A stretch of DNA of 64,000 nucleotides from NCBI GenBank assembly GCA_017694845.1, contig JADIMI010000007.1, forward strand, positions 1-64,000. The letters are read 5' to 3'. Below, piece after piece: positions 27,533 to 36,497 of this stretch. The notes beneath the pieces are model-generated. The model saw only the letters and a list, made by a program, of their open reading frames with translations, did no database searches and was not told the DNA's origin. The stretch's first letter is position 1. Every line of letters starts with the position of its first letter. The stretch is from Candidatus Cryptobacteroides intestinavium. GTDB lineage: Bacteria > Bacteroidota > Bacteroidia > Bacteroidales > UBA932. Both the position numbers and the translations under genes were made by a program.

Positions 27533-28717
27533 TTAATTATCAGTTCCGTCGGTTCCGGTATCCTCACCTGCCGCAGGATCAGTTTCCGGATAGCCCTTGG
27601 ATATTTCGAACACATCTGTCGAGACAAGGTTTTCCTTGAAATCGAAATAGCCGGATGCACCCCGCCATATGACGAAAGAGACAGCGACACTTCCACGGCC
27701 GAGACCGCTGTCCGCAAACGAAAGGGAGATGGTCTCCGTCTCATCATCGAGAACAGGTTCTGCCGCCCATGCAATATTGTCGTTTTCGGTACTGAATATG
27801 TAAGTCCCGACATTGTTTATGGTTCCGTTGAAATGCAGATTATAATATTCTGAATCGAGTACACCCATCTTCTGGGCCGTCCGGATGAACACCCTCCCGT
27901 TCTCGTACCCGTGTTCATCAGCGACATAGTCAGCTATGAGAGGGAGATCTTCGACTTTGTCGATTCCGTTGAGATACAGTCTGTATGTCTCGCCGTATAT
28001 ATCCTCCTCAAGAGTCACGGATGTTATGTCATTGTTAGAGAACCTGTCAACCTTCCATTCTCCGAGCATGATCCTGTACGAGCTCATCCGAGGCAGGTCA
28101 AGGCTGATGACCACTTCTTCAGCCCCCGGGAGAGACTCTCCTTCAGCGGGTTCAGGGACAAGACGCAACTCCCCTTGCCTGGAATATACACCGGGGAGCG
28201 GAGACCTGAATGTCAGAACCCTGCCATCTGAACTTTTTTCGACGCTGAAGACATTCTCATCATTCCTGTCCCACATAATATCGTATTCGCAGGCCGAGAT
28301 GACCTCGACGGAGATCTCGGTAACCTCTTCCGAGAAAGTAAGTTCATTCGGTGTAACGAGCAGCCCTGTGAACCGGCTCTGGGTGATTTCAAACGATTCG
28401 GAAGGGACTCCCTCCACAGATACGGTGATGGTGGCAGTACGGGACTGGTCGGAACGGTTGGTATCCACATTGTAAGCCACCGTACTGTTGTCGAAGACAA
28501 CCACACGGCACCATTGCGGTGCACTGGATTCCGCCGTCACTTCCGGACTTCCGGTAGTGCGGACCTCGACACTTCCCAGTCCTGCCTGATAAGTGAACTC
28601 GGTCCTGGACGGCTCACCGAGAGAGAACGACACGGCCTCCTCGAGCGCATCGTTCCGGCAGCCGGAAAGACAGAAAATACCTGCAGCCAGGCAAAAAACC
28701 AAAAATTGATTTTTCAT
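27533..28717 (-). CDS. BACON-domain lipoprotein, first gene of the SusCD operon
   Basis: About 394 residues. The ORF track start (28786) reads through the promoter region; the ATG at 28717 gives a good lipoprotein signal, KNQFLVFCLAAGIFCLSGC. Residues about 30-110 look like a BACON domain (GLGSVEVRTTGSPEVT... ARTATITVS...ESFEITQSR), followed by a second Ig-like segment (LLVTPNELTFSEEV). The C-terminal half is beta-rich with no enzyme motif. BACON domains are often binding or spacer modules on surface glycan- or mucin-binding proteins. As first gene of the operon it is likely a cell-surface binding protein for the same substrate. Confidence 0.8.
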   Translation of the reverse strand: MKNQFLVFCLAAGIFCLSGCRNDALEEAVSFSLGEPSRTEFTYQAGLGSVEVRTTGSPEVTAESSAPQWCRVVVFDNSTVAYNVDTNRSDQSRTATITVSVEGVPSESFEITQSRFTGLLVTPNELTFSEEVTEISVEVISACEYDIMWDRNDENVFSVEKSSDGRVLTFRSPLPGVYSRQGELRLVPEPAEGESLPGAEEVVISLDLPRMSSYRIMLGEWKVDRFSNNDITSVTLEEDIYGETYRLYLNGIDKVEDLPLIADYVADEHGYENGRVFIRTAQKMGVLDSEYYNLHFNGTINNVGTYIFSTENDNIAWAAEPVLDDETETISLSFADSGLGRGSVAVSFVIWRGASGYFDFKENLVSTDVFEISKGYPETDPAAGEDTGTDGTDN

Positions 28718-28788
28718 AAACATTGTTATTAGTGTGTTATTGTTAAATGGTCCTGCGCAACACCGGACATCTGGATAGTCCGGCATTA

Positions 28789-28796
28789 CAAATGTA
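28789..28796 (-). promoter_or_regulatory. Predicted -7 element TACATTTG of the SusCD operon
   Basis: On the minus strand TACATTTG matches TAnnTTTG, 71 nt before the BACON start, inside the only gap (148 bp) between the hybrid regulator and the operon. No good -33 box is seen, consistent with an activated promoter. Confidence 0.5.
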
Positions 28797-28865
28797 GACG
28801 GGAAATCCGCGCGATACGGCTAAAATTGTGCATATTTAGGATAAAATCCGTTCCGGTGCACAGAA

Positions 28866-31800
28866 TCAGGACTTACCGGTCCCGCTTTCAAGCCTTCTTA
28901 CAAACTCTGTAGGAAGGACATTGAATTCCTGGGAGAAGCATTTTGCAAAATAAGATGATGAACTGAACCCGGTAATATATCCGACCTCGGTGATGGAATA
29001 TTTTCCCTCCACCAGAAGCCGCATTGCCTCCTTGAGCCTGACATACTTCATAAAATCATTCGGGGTCATTCCCGATACGGACTTGAGTTTCTTGAATGCT
29101 GATGTCCGGCTCATTCCGAGTTCCCTTGCCAGCAGATCCACTGACAGTTCAGGGTCGCTGATGTGAGCCAGGACTATTTCGCTGCACTTCTCGATGAATT
29201 CCTCATCCAGCCGGTTATGGGTCAGGACACGGATACCGGAGCTGTTATGGTCATACAGTCTGCGGAACTCCTCATGTCTGTGCAGCAGTCCGGAGATCTG
29301 CGACTTCAGGTAGTCAGGGGAGAAAGGCTTCTCGATATAGGCATCAGCTCCGCATTCGATACCCTCGAGTCTCGACTTTTCCCCGGAACGGGCTGTAAGG
29401 AGTATAACCGGTATGTGGCTTGTCTCCATACTGCCCCTTATCCTCCGGCAGAGTTCTATTCCATCGATATCTTCCATCATTATGTCACTGACGATAAGGT
29501 CAGGCATATTTCCTTTGAGAAGATCGAGCGCCTGCTTCCCTCCGGAAGCGCGGATGACCGAATATTCACTGCCGAGCACTTTCGCAAGAAAGCCCAGCAG
29601 CTCCTCTTCATCATCCACTACCATTATACTGTACCTGCGGGTCCGGGTATCCTCTATATGACTCTGCTGGTCGGGAGCAGCCATCATTGCAGAAGAATCA
29701 GGAACATAGACAGAGAAAAGCGCACCATGGCGGCCATCCCTGCGGTCAGATACGGTAATAGAGCCGTTCAGAAGCCCGATAAGAGTTCTGCACAGGTTGA
29801 GACCGATCCCGATTCCCTTGCCTGTCCTGTTGCCGTTAGCCTGATAGAACGCCCTGAATATCTTCTCCTGCTCCTCTTCCGGAATTCCAGGGCCATCATC
29901 CTCCACTTCCAGCAGCGCTCCGCCATCACAGGCAGACAGACGGACATGGACCTCGGATGCAGCGAACCTTACCGCATTGGACAGCAGATTGCTAATGATC
30001 TTGGTCAGGGCCTCCGTATCGGAAACCACGGACACGCCAGCTTCCGGAATATCACATGTCAGCACGACATTCTTCTCCCCGGCAGCAGCCTTGAACAATG
30101 CGATCTGTCCTTCTGCCAGCGTACCGAGATTGCACACATCATAATGCAGCCTGAAATTGGCGGTATCCACTTTCTGGAAATCAAGAAGCTGCCTGACGAG
30201 AGAGGAAAGGCGCTGGCTGTTCTGCCTGATGAGCGAAAGGTACTGAATTTCATCAGAAGTCATATTGCCTGACTTCATCAGTTCTTCGACAGGGCCGGTT
30301 ATCAGGCTGAGCGGCGTCCTGATCTCGTGCGCTATATTCGTGAAGAATGCGACTCTCTGTTCATAGAAGGCCTTTTCATTTTCCCTCCTCGACAATGCGA
30401 TCTTTCTCTGCGCCCTCCTTTCATACTGACGTTTCAGCAGCCAGACACCTGTCAGGGCGGCGACCAGGAAGAGAAGGCCGTAGATAGACAAGGCGGTACG
30501 AGACAGCAGCACAGGAGGCCGTATCTCAAGGGCTATGTCAGTCTCGGCAGGATCTTTCCAGAGATCATCATCGCATACCTGTATCCTGAGGCGGTAACGG
30601 CCTGCAGGAAGGTTGCTGTAATGGGCGGATGCGTCCTTGTTGTCGGTCTCGAGCCATCTGGAATCAAAACCTTCAAGCATATAGCGATAGCAATAATTCT
30701 CGGGAGACAGATAAGTCGGAGATACGAACCTGAATTCTATCGAGTTGCGGCTCTGTCTGAGGGAAATGCTCCGGGTACGCTCGATCGGGAGAGACAGAGG
30801 GGTCCCGGTCTCGTCACTGGCCGGAGGGAACATCTGCACCCCGTTTATAGAGAACGACTTGACAATAGGGGAATATACAATATGGTCATCCGTTGCGTAC
30901 CGTGGAGGAGTGAACATACATACCCCATCCGTCTTCACAAACACCATGTCGCCATCGGACGACATTATGCAGGAATTGCTGTTGAACCTGTCATCCCGCA
31001 CTCCTCCGGGGTAGGAATAATGCTTGAGCGCCCCATCGGCAGGATAGAATGCGGAAACAGCCTTGCTTGTAGAGATCCAGAGACAGTCTCCGTCCGGGAA
31101 GATCTGCTTTATGAAACGTAACTTGATGGAAGAATAGCTGATGAAGCTGTCACTACCGGCATCATATCTGCACAGTCCTGCTCCATCTGTCCCTATCCAC
31201 AGTCTGTTGTCCCTGTCTATGGCAATGGAGCTGATGGAGTTATGGCTCAATGAAGAAGGATCATTCCTGTCGTGTGTATATGTATCCAGACTGCCTGAAC
31301 GGACATCATAGGCATAAAGTCCGTTGCCTGTCGTGGCTATCCAGAGCTTTCCCCGATGGTCTTCCGTCATATCTGAAATCCTCTGTATCGGGAGCTCCTC
31401 CACAAACCTGTCGTTTCTTCTGTCATAATAATACAGGCCGACCGATGTCCCTGCCCATATACGGCCGTTTGCACTTCTGTACAGTACAAACACCCTGGAA
31501 TTAGGCACTGCAGGGTCTGAAAGATACGACTGTGTCCTGCCCGTGTCAAGATCCACCTTCATTATCCCCTGTCTGAAAGTGGCTATCCACAGAGTACGGT
31601 GATCCATAAGCATAGACAGGACCGCCGTCCTTATTCCATACGATCTCACATATGGCGTGAGCGTACGGCTGTGCTCATCGAACAGCAGAATACCGTTGTT
31701 CCATGTCCCGAGAAGATAGCGGCCATCATCTATCTCGCATATCGAGCTCATTGTCGAATTCGTATGCCCGTCATCCTCCTTCTGAAACGAATAGCACACA

Positions 31801-32921
31801 AAATTGCTGCGCACGGGACGGAACTCTACTCCATCATACATAGACCCGAACCAGTAATTTCCCTCCCTGTCGCAGAGGAAAGAATATACCATCGCACAGT
31901 CCGTCTTGTAGAACGGACTGCCGATGACATCGGCCGGCCCTATACCTTCCTCTGTAATATTGTACAGCCTCGCCCCTGCGTGGGAACACACGAGCAGTCT
32001 CCCGGGACTGATCTCTTCAAGATAATGTATTCTCTGCAGGTACTGTCCATCATCGGGATCGATGAAATTGGTGAACGTACCGGAAGCCCTCTCAAGCCGG
32101 TCAAGACCGGAACTTACAGTCCCGATCCAGATATTGCCGTATGAATCCTCCGTAATCGCATCGATCGAATTGTCAGAGATGCTCCCGGGACCTTTCCGGT
32201 AATGGGTAAAATGCCCTGTATGCTTGGAATACGCATCAAGGCCCTCGCTATATGTACCGACCCACACTGTTCCATCGCTGCTTTCATACAGAGTGGATAT
32301 ATAATCCTGCGCTATCGAGGTACTGACAGACGGATCGTGCCGGTAGACAGTCAGCAGCTCCGTATCCGGATTCCAGCGGAAAAGCCCCCTGTTGACAGTG
32401 GCGATCCATATCTCGCCGTCCCTGTCCTCTATAATCTCTATAGTCTGTCCCGCGATGCCCGTTCCGTCCGGAGTCACAGCATCAAAATGAGAGAAAAGTC
32501 CCGTGTCAGGGTCATAGACATCGACCCCGTTGTCAAGCGATATCCATATCTGCCCCCGGCTGTCCAGCATCAGACGACGTATATTGTTGCTGGAAATGCT
32601 ACCGGACGGACGCATCTCATCATGAGTATATGACATGAATTCATTGCCGTCGAAACGGCAAAGTCCGTTGTCGGTACCGAACCAGATAAACCCGAGAGAA
32701 TCCTGGACTATACCGTATATGCTGTTTGACAGCAGTCCATCTTCCACTGTATAGCTGCTCATATCACGGTAGGCAGTGACCTTCTCCGCGGCCGCAGGCA
32801 AAGATACCGCTATGGACAGTATCAGCACCGCATACAGAAAATATGTCTTTCCCGGATATTTTATTGAATATGACCGGTATCGTCGTTCCGGAAACTCGCG
32901 ACAGCTGTCAGTATAGTGCAT
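28866..32921 (-). CDS. Hybrid two-component system regulator (HTCS)
   Basis: A 1351-residue inner-membrane one-protein signalling system. Order: N-terminal signal anchor (about 25-45), two seven-bladed propellers of repeated blades such as GFIWFGTDNGLCRF (about 50-680), a Y_Y_Y domain (about 720-780), a membrane helix (LSIYGLLFLVAALTGVWLL), a HisKA segment with the phospho-His in NIAHEIRTPLSL, an HATPase domain, a receiver domain (VVDDEEELL..., phospho-Asp in DLIVSDIMME), and a C-terminal AraC helix-turn-helix (ITEVGYITGFSSSSYFAKCF). All catalytic residues appear intact. It starts 9 bp after the stop of the DUF1080/PHP-like gene and lies just upstream of the BACON-SusC-SusD operon, which it most likely activates upon sensing a degradation product in the periplasm. 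Confidence 0.95.
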   Translation of the reverse strand: MHYTDSCREFPERRYRSYSIKYPGKTYFLYAVLILSIAVSLPAAAEKVTAYRDMSSYTVEDGLLSNSIYGIVQDSLGFIWFGTDNGLCRFDGNEFMSYTHDEMRPSGSISSNNIRRLMLDSRGQIWISLDNGVDVYDPDTGLFSHFDAVTPDGTGIAGQTIEIIEDRDGEIWIATVNRGLFRWNPDTELLTVYRHDPSVSTSIAQDYISTLYESSDGTVWVGTYSEGLDAYSKHTGHFTHYRKGPGSISDNSIDAITEDSYGNIWIGTVSSGLDRLERASGTFTNFIDPDDGQYLQRIHYLEEISPGRLLVCSHAGARLYNITEEGIGPADVIGSPFYKTDCAMVYSFLCDREGNYWFGSMYDGVEFRPVRSNFVCYSFQKEDDGHTNSTMSSICEIDDGRYLLGTWNNGILLFDEHSRTLTPYVRSYGIRTAVLSMLMDHRTLWIATFRQGIMKVDLDTGRTQSYLSDPAVPNSRVFVLYRSANGRIWAGTSVGLYYYDRRNDRFVEELPIQRISDMTEDHRGKLWIATTGNGLYAYDVRSGSLDTYTHDRNDPSSLSHNSISSIAIDRDNRLWIGTDGAGLCRYDAGSDSFISYSSIKLRFIKQIFPDGDCLWISTSKAVSAFYPADGALKHYSYPGGVRDDRFNSNSCIMSSDGDMVFVKTDGVCMFTPPRYATDDHIVYSPIVKSFSINGVQMFPPASDETGTPLSLPIERTRSISLRQSRNSIEFRFVSPTYLSPENYCYRYMLEGFDSRWLETDNKDASAHYSNLPAGRYRLRIQVCDDDLWKDPAETDIALEIRPPVLLSRTALSIYGLLFLVAALTGVWLLKRQYERRAQRKIALSRRENEKAFYEQRVAFFTNIAHEIRTPLSLITGPVEELMKSGNMTSDEIQYLSLIRQNSQRLSSLVRQLLDFQKVDTANFRLHYDVCNLGTLAEGQIALFKAAAGEKNVVLTCDIPEAGVSVVSDTEALTKIISNLLSNAVRFAASEVHVRLSACDGGALLEVEDDGPGIPEEEQEKIFRAFYQANGNRTGKGIGIGLNLCRTLIGLLNGSITVSDRRDGRHGALFSVYVPDSSAMMAAPDQQSHIEDTRTRRYSIMVVDDEEELLGFLAKVLGSEYSVIRASGGKQALDLLKGNMPDLIVSDIMMEDIDGIELCRRIRGSMETSHIPVILLTARSGEKSRLEGIECGADAYIEKPFSPDYLKSQISGLLHRHEEFRRLYDHNSSGIRVLTHNRLDEEFIEKCSEIVLAHISDPELSVDLLARELGMSRTSAFKKLKSVSGMTPNDFMKYVRLKEAMRLLVEGKYSITEVGYITGFSSSSYFAKCFSQEFNVLPTEFVRRLESGTGKS

Positions 32922-32930
32922 ATATTGGCA

Positions 32931-34388
32931 TCAGAAACGGTTATAGATGATGACCGGACGGTCGCGGCGTACACTCATTGAAGGGAACCAGAGATCCTCC
33001 GGAGTGAGTCCGCATTTCTCTATGGCTTCGATACAGTATTCCAGCCTTCCGAAATCGGCATCCACATTGTTGGTGCCGAAGGTAAAGCGGATCCCGCGCT
33101 CCTTCGCCTTGCGGATAATATCGAATGAAGGTATCCTGTATCTTGCATTGATCTCCAGCGCTATGCCGTACTTTTCAAGCACATCCAGCACCATATCCAC
33201 CCTCTCATCTGTCCAGTAGCTGTCATAGTCAGGGGACATGTCATCAGGGATATAGGTCGGGTTCGCAAAGATATCCGCAGGCTCGTTGGTGAGTATCTTC
33301 ACTGTCTGGTCCACAAGATGATCCATATACCGCTCTTTCGTAATGCCGTCATAATGCACCTCCTCCGGCCTGTATATCCTTGACAGACGCCCCTTATGGT
33401 CGACTATGGTCATCGCATCTGTAAAGAGGTAGTCGAATACTCCCAGCGCCTCGGGGGAAAAGGTCATCGTCCATCTGCGTCCTTCGCCCTGCACCCCTCT
33501 GAGGAAAGGCATATCCTTCACTTCATCATAATATTCATAGACCTCATCATCATCGGCCAGCATACGGCCGACCCCGCCTTCACCGGCATTCGGAGCCACA
33601 CCGTAATTGATGCCGTAGTTCATTGACATTGCGTGGGCCATCTCCTTTGTCAGGCCGCCCTTGAGATGGACATGGTAGTCGATCACAGGGAAATTCTTCT
33701 GCTGCAGCCTGATCACCGGATCGTTCTGCTCATCCGGCACAGGCATAGTGTCACAAGGATTCACTGCGTCATTTCCAAGCCTCGTGACCATCAGGTCGCT
33801 GAATATCATCTTCCCGGACACGCCCTTTATGGCAATCCCTCCATGTCCCAGCAGACGGTTCCGGTAAGGCTCTGTACGATATGGTTGTTCCGGCTCCGTA
33901 TAGCAGACCACTTCGGTGCTGTCAATGGTGACAGTGATATTCTTTCCCCTTACGGCGATCTCGAATGCAAACCATTCAGTGTCATCTACAAGGGATCTGT
34001 AAAGATTACGCACTGCAGCAAGGCTTCCTGTCTTCCTGGTCCCATCGACCGGACCGTTATGGAATATCACTTCATAGCCACGCAGGCCATCTGCAGTCCC
34101 GGCCCCGCCGGCTTTGCAGGAACCGGCTCTTGCATCGGTATGGAAGAACAAGGATGCCTCCGCACCTTTTTCCATACAGGCCTCCCCGGTCAGTATGAAA
34201 TTCCTGTAGTCGCCATCCGCGAACCAGTCTGTTCCTCCGGCGACCGTTATCTCTGTGCCCTCTGTCACTTTGCCATCTGAAGACGTGAACCTGTCAAGCG
34301 GTTCCGGCTCCCCCGTCCTGCCGCAGGCACCGAGTGCCAGCAGAACAATACCGCACAGTACAGCACGGCCCGTAAATATCTTTTCCAT
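32931..34388 (-). CDS. Lipoprotein with DUF1080-like and PHP-like metallohydrolase domains
   Basis: About 485 residues. The ORF track start at 34430 translates repeat DNA; I use the ATG at 34388, giving EKIFTGRAVLCGIVLLALGAC, a lipoprotein signal. Residues about 20-215 form a concanavalin-like beta-sandwich resembling DUF1080 (FTSSDGKVTEGTEITVAGG, YEVIFHNGPVDGTRKTGSL, GHGGIAIKGVSGKMIFSDL). From about 230 comes a metal-dependent hydrolase of the PHP/amidohydrolase type: FPVIDYHVHLKGGL (HxH), then FANPTYIPDD, EINARYRIP and FTFGTNNVDADFGRLEYC. The combination suggests a carbohydrate-active or ester/phosphoester-acting enzyme at the outer membrane or periplasmic face. It precedes the HTCS gene by 9 bp and is probably cotranscribed with it. 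The reaction is not known. Confidence 0.72.
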   Translation of the reverse strand: MEKIFTGRAVLCGIVLLALGACGRTGEPEPLDRFTSSDGKVTEGTEITVAGGTDWFADGDYRNFILTGEACMEKGAEASLFFHTDARAGSCKAGGAGTADGLRGYEVIFHNGPVDGTRKTGSLAAVRNLYRSLVDDTEWFAFEIAVRGKNITVTIDSTEVVCYTEPEQPYRTEPYRNRLLGHGGIAIKGVSGKMIFSDLMVTRLGNDAVNPCDTMPVPDEQNDPVIRLQQKNFPVIDYHVHLKGGLTKEMAHAMSMNYGINYGVAPNAGEGGVGRMLADDDEVYEYYDEVKDMPFLRGVQGEGRRWTMTFSPEALGVFDYLFTDAMTIVDHKGRLSRIYRPEEVHYDGITKERYMDHLVDQTVKILTNEPADIFANPTYIPDDMSPDYDSYWTDERVDMVLDVLEKYGIALEINARYRIPSFDIIRKAKERGIRFTFGTNNVDADFGRLEYCIEAIEKCGLTPEDLWFPSMSVRRDRPVIIYNRF

Positions 34389-34415
34389 ATCAGCCTTGAT
34401 TTTTCCCGGTATCAG

Positions 34416-34611
34416 TTCATCCTGAACCATTCCTGGTTGTCATCCTGAACCATTTTGGTTGTCATCCTGAATCGTTTCCAGTTGTCATCCTGAGCGCAGC
34501 GAAGGATCTGCATCCCTGTTCCCAGATTCTTCACTTCGTTCAGAATGACAGGACGATGCTCAGAATGACAGGACGATGCTCAGAATGACAGGACGTCGCT
34601 CAGAATGACAG
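34416..34611 (-). repeat. Complex REP-like array 3' of glnS
   Basis: A 196-bp array. It has three half-units GTCATCCTGAAYCATTNNNGGTT with small AACCA/TGGTT stems, one full inverted unit TGTCATCCTGAGCGCAGCGAAGGATCTG, one full unit CAGATTCTTCACTTCGTTCAGAATGACA, then three 20-bp tandem units GGACGATGCTCAGAATGACA. In CAGATTCTTCACTTCGTTC the inner stem is AC/GT in place of GC/GC, a compensatory double change. It lies about 14 bp after the glnS stop. Confidence 0.85.
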
Positions 34612-34625
34612 TACAGAATGATCCT

Positions 34626-36302
34626 CTATTGTCCTACCTTATAGGAATCCTTCAGAGAAGTGGTCTTGTTGAATATCTGGTTGTCAGCCGTGCTGTCCGG
34701 ATCCCTGTAGAAATATCCGACCCTCTCGAACTGCACTGCAATCCCGCTCCTGTCCTCCAGAAGGGCAGGCTCTGCATACCCTCTGTCAACGACGAGAGAC
34801 TCCGGATTGAGGAATTCCTTATAGTCTGTCCCTTCAGGAATGCCGTTCATATCCGGCTCCGTGAACAGCTTGTCATACAGGCGAAGCTCCACCGGTTTCG
34901 CATACTCCTCGGCGACCCAGTGGATCGTACCCTTGACAGAACGCCATTCCCCGCCTCCTGGCCTTGTCGCAGGGTCATAGGTACACTTAAGCTCGACGAT
35001 ATTGCCATCAGCATCTTTCACCACTTCGTTACACTTTACGATATAGGTGTATTTCAGACGCACCTCTCCGTCAGGCTTGAGACGGAAGAACTTCTTCGGA
35101 GGCTCCTCCATAAAGTCGTTTCGGCTGATATACAGGCTGCCTGTGAAAGGAACCTTGCGTGAAGGACCTTCCGGAGCTGCAGGATTGAGAGGGGCATCGA
35201 ACCACTCCACCTTTCCCGGCTCCCAGTTGGTTATAGTCAGTTTCACAGGATCCTGGACCACCATATAACGGTTGGCCCTTTCATTGAGATCCTGGCGCAC
35301 GCACCACTCCATAAGCTGGAGGTCGATCAGCTGCTCCCTCTTCGCCACACCGACCTTCTCGGCAAACATTCTTATGGACTCAGGAGTATATCCCCTGCGC
35401 CTGATTCCGCAGATTGTCGGCATACGGGGATCATCCCATCCGCTGACATAGCCGTTCTTCACCAGTTCCAGAAGCTTGCGCTTGCTCATCACGGTATACG
35501 TCAGATTCAGACGGGCGAACTCGTACTGATGTGACGGGAAGATACCGAGCTTCTCTATGAACCAGTCATACAGAGGCCTGTGCACATCGAACTCGAGCGT
35601 ACATATGGAATGTGTGATATGTTCTATGGAGTCGCTCTGCCCGTGCGTATAGTCATACATAGGATAGATGCACCATTTGTCGCCTGTCCTGTGGTGGCTC
35701 GCATGGATGATCCTGTACATTATCGGATCCCGGAAAAGCATATTCGGATGGGCCATATCGATCTTGGCCCTGAGCACCTTCTCTCCATCGGCGTACACGC
35801 CATCCCTCATCTCCCTGAACAGACGGAGATTCTCCTCGACGCTGCGGTTTCTCCACGGACTCTCCTTCCCCGGAGTCTGGACAGTGCCGCGCCCTTCCCT
35901 GATCTGCTCCTGGGTCTGGTCATCGACATACGCCAGCCCCTTCCTGATCAGATCCTCGGCCCATTCGTAGAGCTGGTCGAAATAGTCCGAGGCATACCTC
36001 TCGTTCTCCCACTGGAAACCGAGCCAGCGGATATCCTCCTTTATTGAATCCACATACTCCGTGTCCTCCTTGACCGGATTGGTGTCATCAAAACGGAGAT
36101 TGGTCCTGCCGCCGTATTTCTGCGCCAGACCGAAATTGAGGCATATGCTCTTGGCGTGGCCGATATGCAGATAGCCGTTCGGCTCCGGCGGGAAACGGGT
36201 CATTATGCTCTCGTACTTCCCCGAGGCAAGGTCCGCCTCTATGATCTCTTCAAGAAAATTCAGGTTGCGGGTCTCGCCGCCCTCTTTGATAACTTCTTCC
36301 AT
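34626..36302 (-). CDS. glnS: Glutamine--tRNA ligase
   Basis: A 558-residue class I aminoacyl-tRNA synthetase charging tRNA-Gln. The HIGH motif is in PPEPNGYLHIGHAKSI, the KMSKS-like motif in VMSKRKLLELV, and the GlnRS-specific RFDDTNPVKEDTEYVDSI segment is intact. Two anticodon-binding beta-barrels make up the C-terminal third. The GlnRS reading is preferred over GluRS because of the RFPPEPNGYLHIGHAK opening. A TATATTTG element lies 86 bp upstream. A REP-like array follows the stop codon. Confidence 0.96.
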   Translation of the reverse strand: MEEVIKEGGETRNLNFLEEIIEADLASGKYESIMTRFPPEPNGYLHIGHAKSICLNFGLAQKYGGRTNLRFDDTNPVKEDTEYVDSIKEDIRWLGFQWENERYASDYFDQLYEWAEDLIRKGLAYVDDQTQEQIREGRGTVQTPGKESPWRNRSVEENLRLFREMRDGVYADGEKVLRAKIDMAHPNMLFRDPIMYRIIHASHHRTGDKWCIYPMYDYTHGQSDSIEHITHSICTLEFDVHRPLYDWFIEKLGIFPSHQYEFARLNLTYTVMSKRKLLELVKNGYVSGWDDPRMPTICGIRRRGYTPESIRMFAEKVGVAKREQLIDLQLMEWCVRQDLNERANRYMVVQDPVKLTITNWEPGKVEWFDAPLNPAAPEGPSRKVPFTGSLYISRNDFMEEPPKKFFRLKPDGEVRLKYTYIVKCNEVVKDADGNIVELKCTYDPATRPGGGEWRSVKGTIHWVAEEYAKPVELRLYDKLFTEPDMNGIPEGTDYKEFLNPESLVVDRGYAEPALLEDRSGIAVQFERVGYFYRDPDSTADNQIFNKTTSLKDSYKVGQ

Positions 36303-36387
36303 ATTCTATTCTGACAATCTTTTCATCTGACAAACAGTAACCCTGTAGCCGGACGGCTCGCATAATGCCCTTCCTCCGGCCAACCTG

Positions 36388-36395
36388 CAAATATA
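36388..36395 (-). promoter_or_regulatory. Predicted -7 element TATATTTG for glnS
   Basis: Minus-strand TATATTTG, matching TAnnTTTG, 85 nt upstream of the glnS ATG, in the 195-bp divergent gap between glnS and yicC. Confidence 0.45.
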
Positions 36396-36446
36396 GGAAT
36401 TTTTACACACTTGTCATCAATGATTGCGGATAAGCATAATTTTAAG

Positions 36447-36454
36447 TAATTTTG
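36447..36454 (+). promoter_or_regulatory. Predicted promoter of yicC (TTG-N20-TAATTTTG)
   Basis: TAATTTTG matches TAnnTTTG, with a TTG at 36424-36426 twenty bases upstream, fitting the -33/-7 spacing. The leader of about 40 nt contains a small AGGTG/CACCT stem. Confidence 0.5.
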
Positions 36455-36497
36455 CAGCCGGAGGTGAGACACACCTGATAAACTGTACATTAAATAC

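Noticed and set aside
28718-28865. Riboswitch upstream of the SusCD operon
   Set aside because: The gap is short and shows a promoter-like element but no recognisable aptamer.
34389-34430. ORF track start of the DUF1080/PHP-like gene
   Set aside because: The first codons translate REP-like DNA; the ATG at 34388 is followed by a lipoprotein signal.
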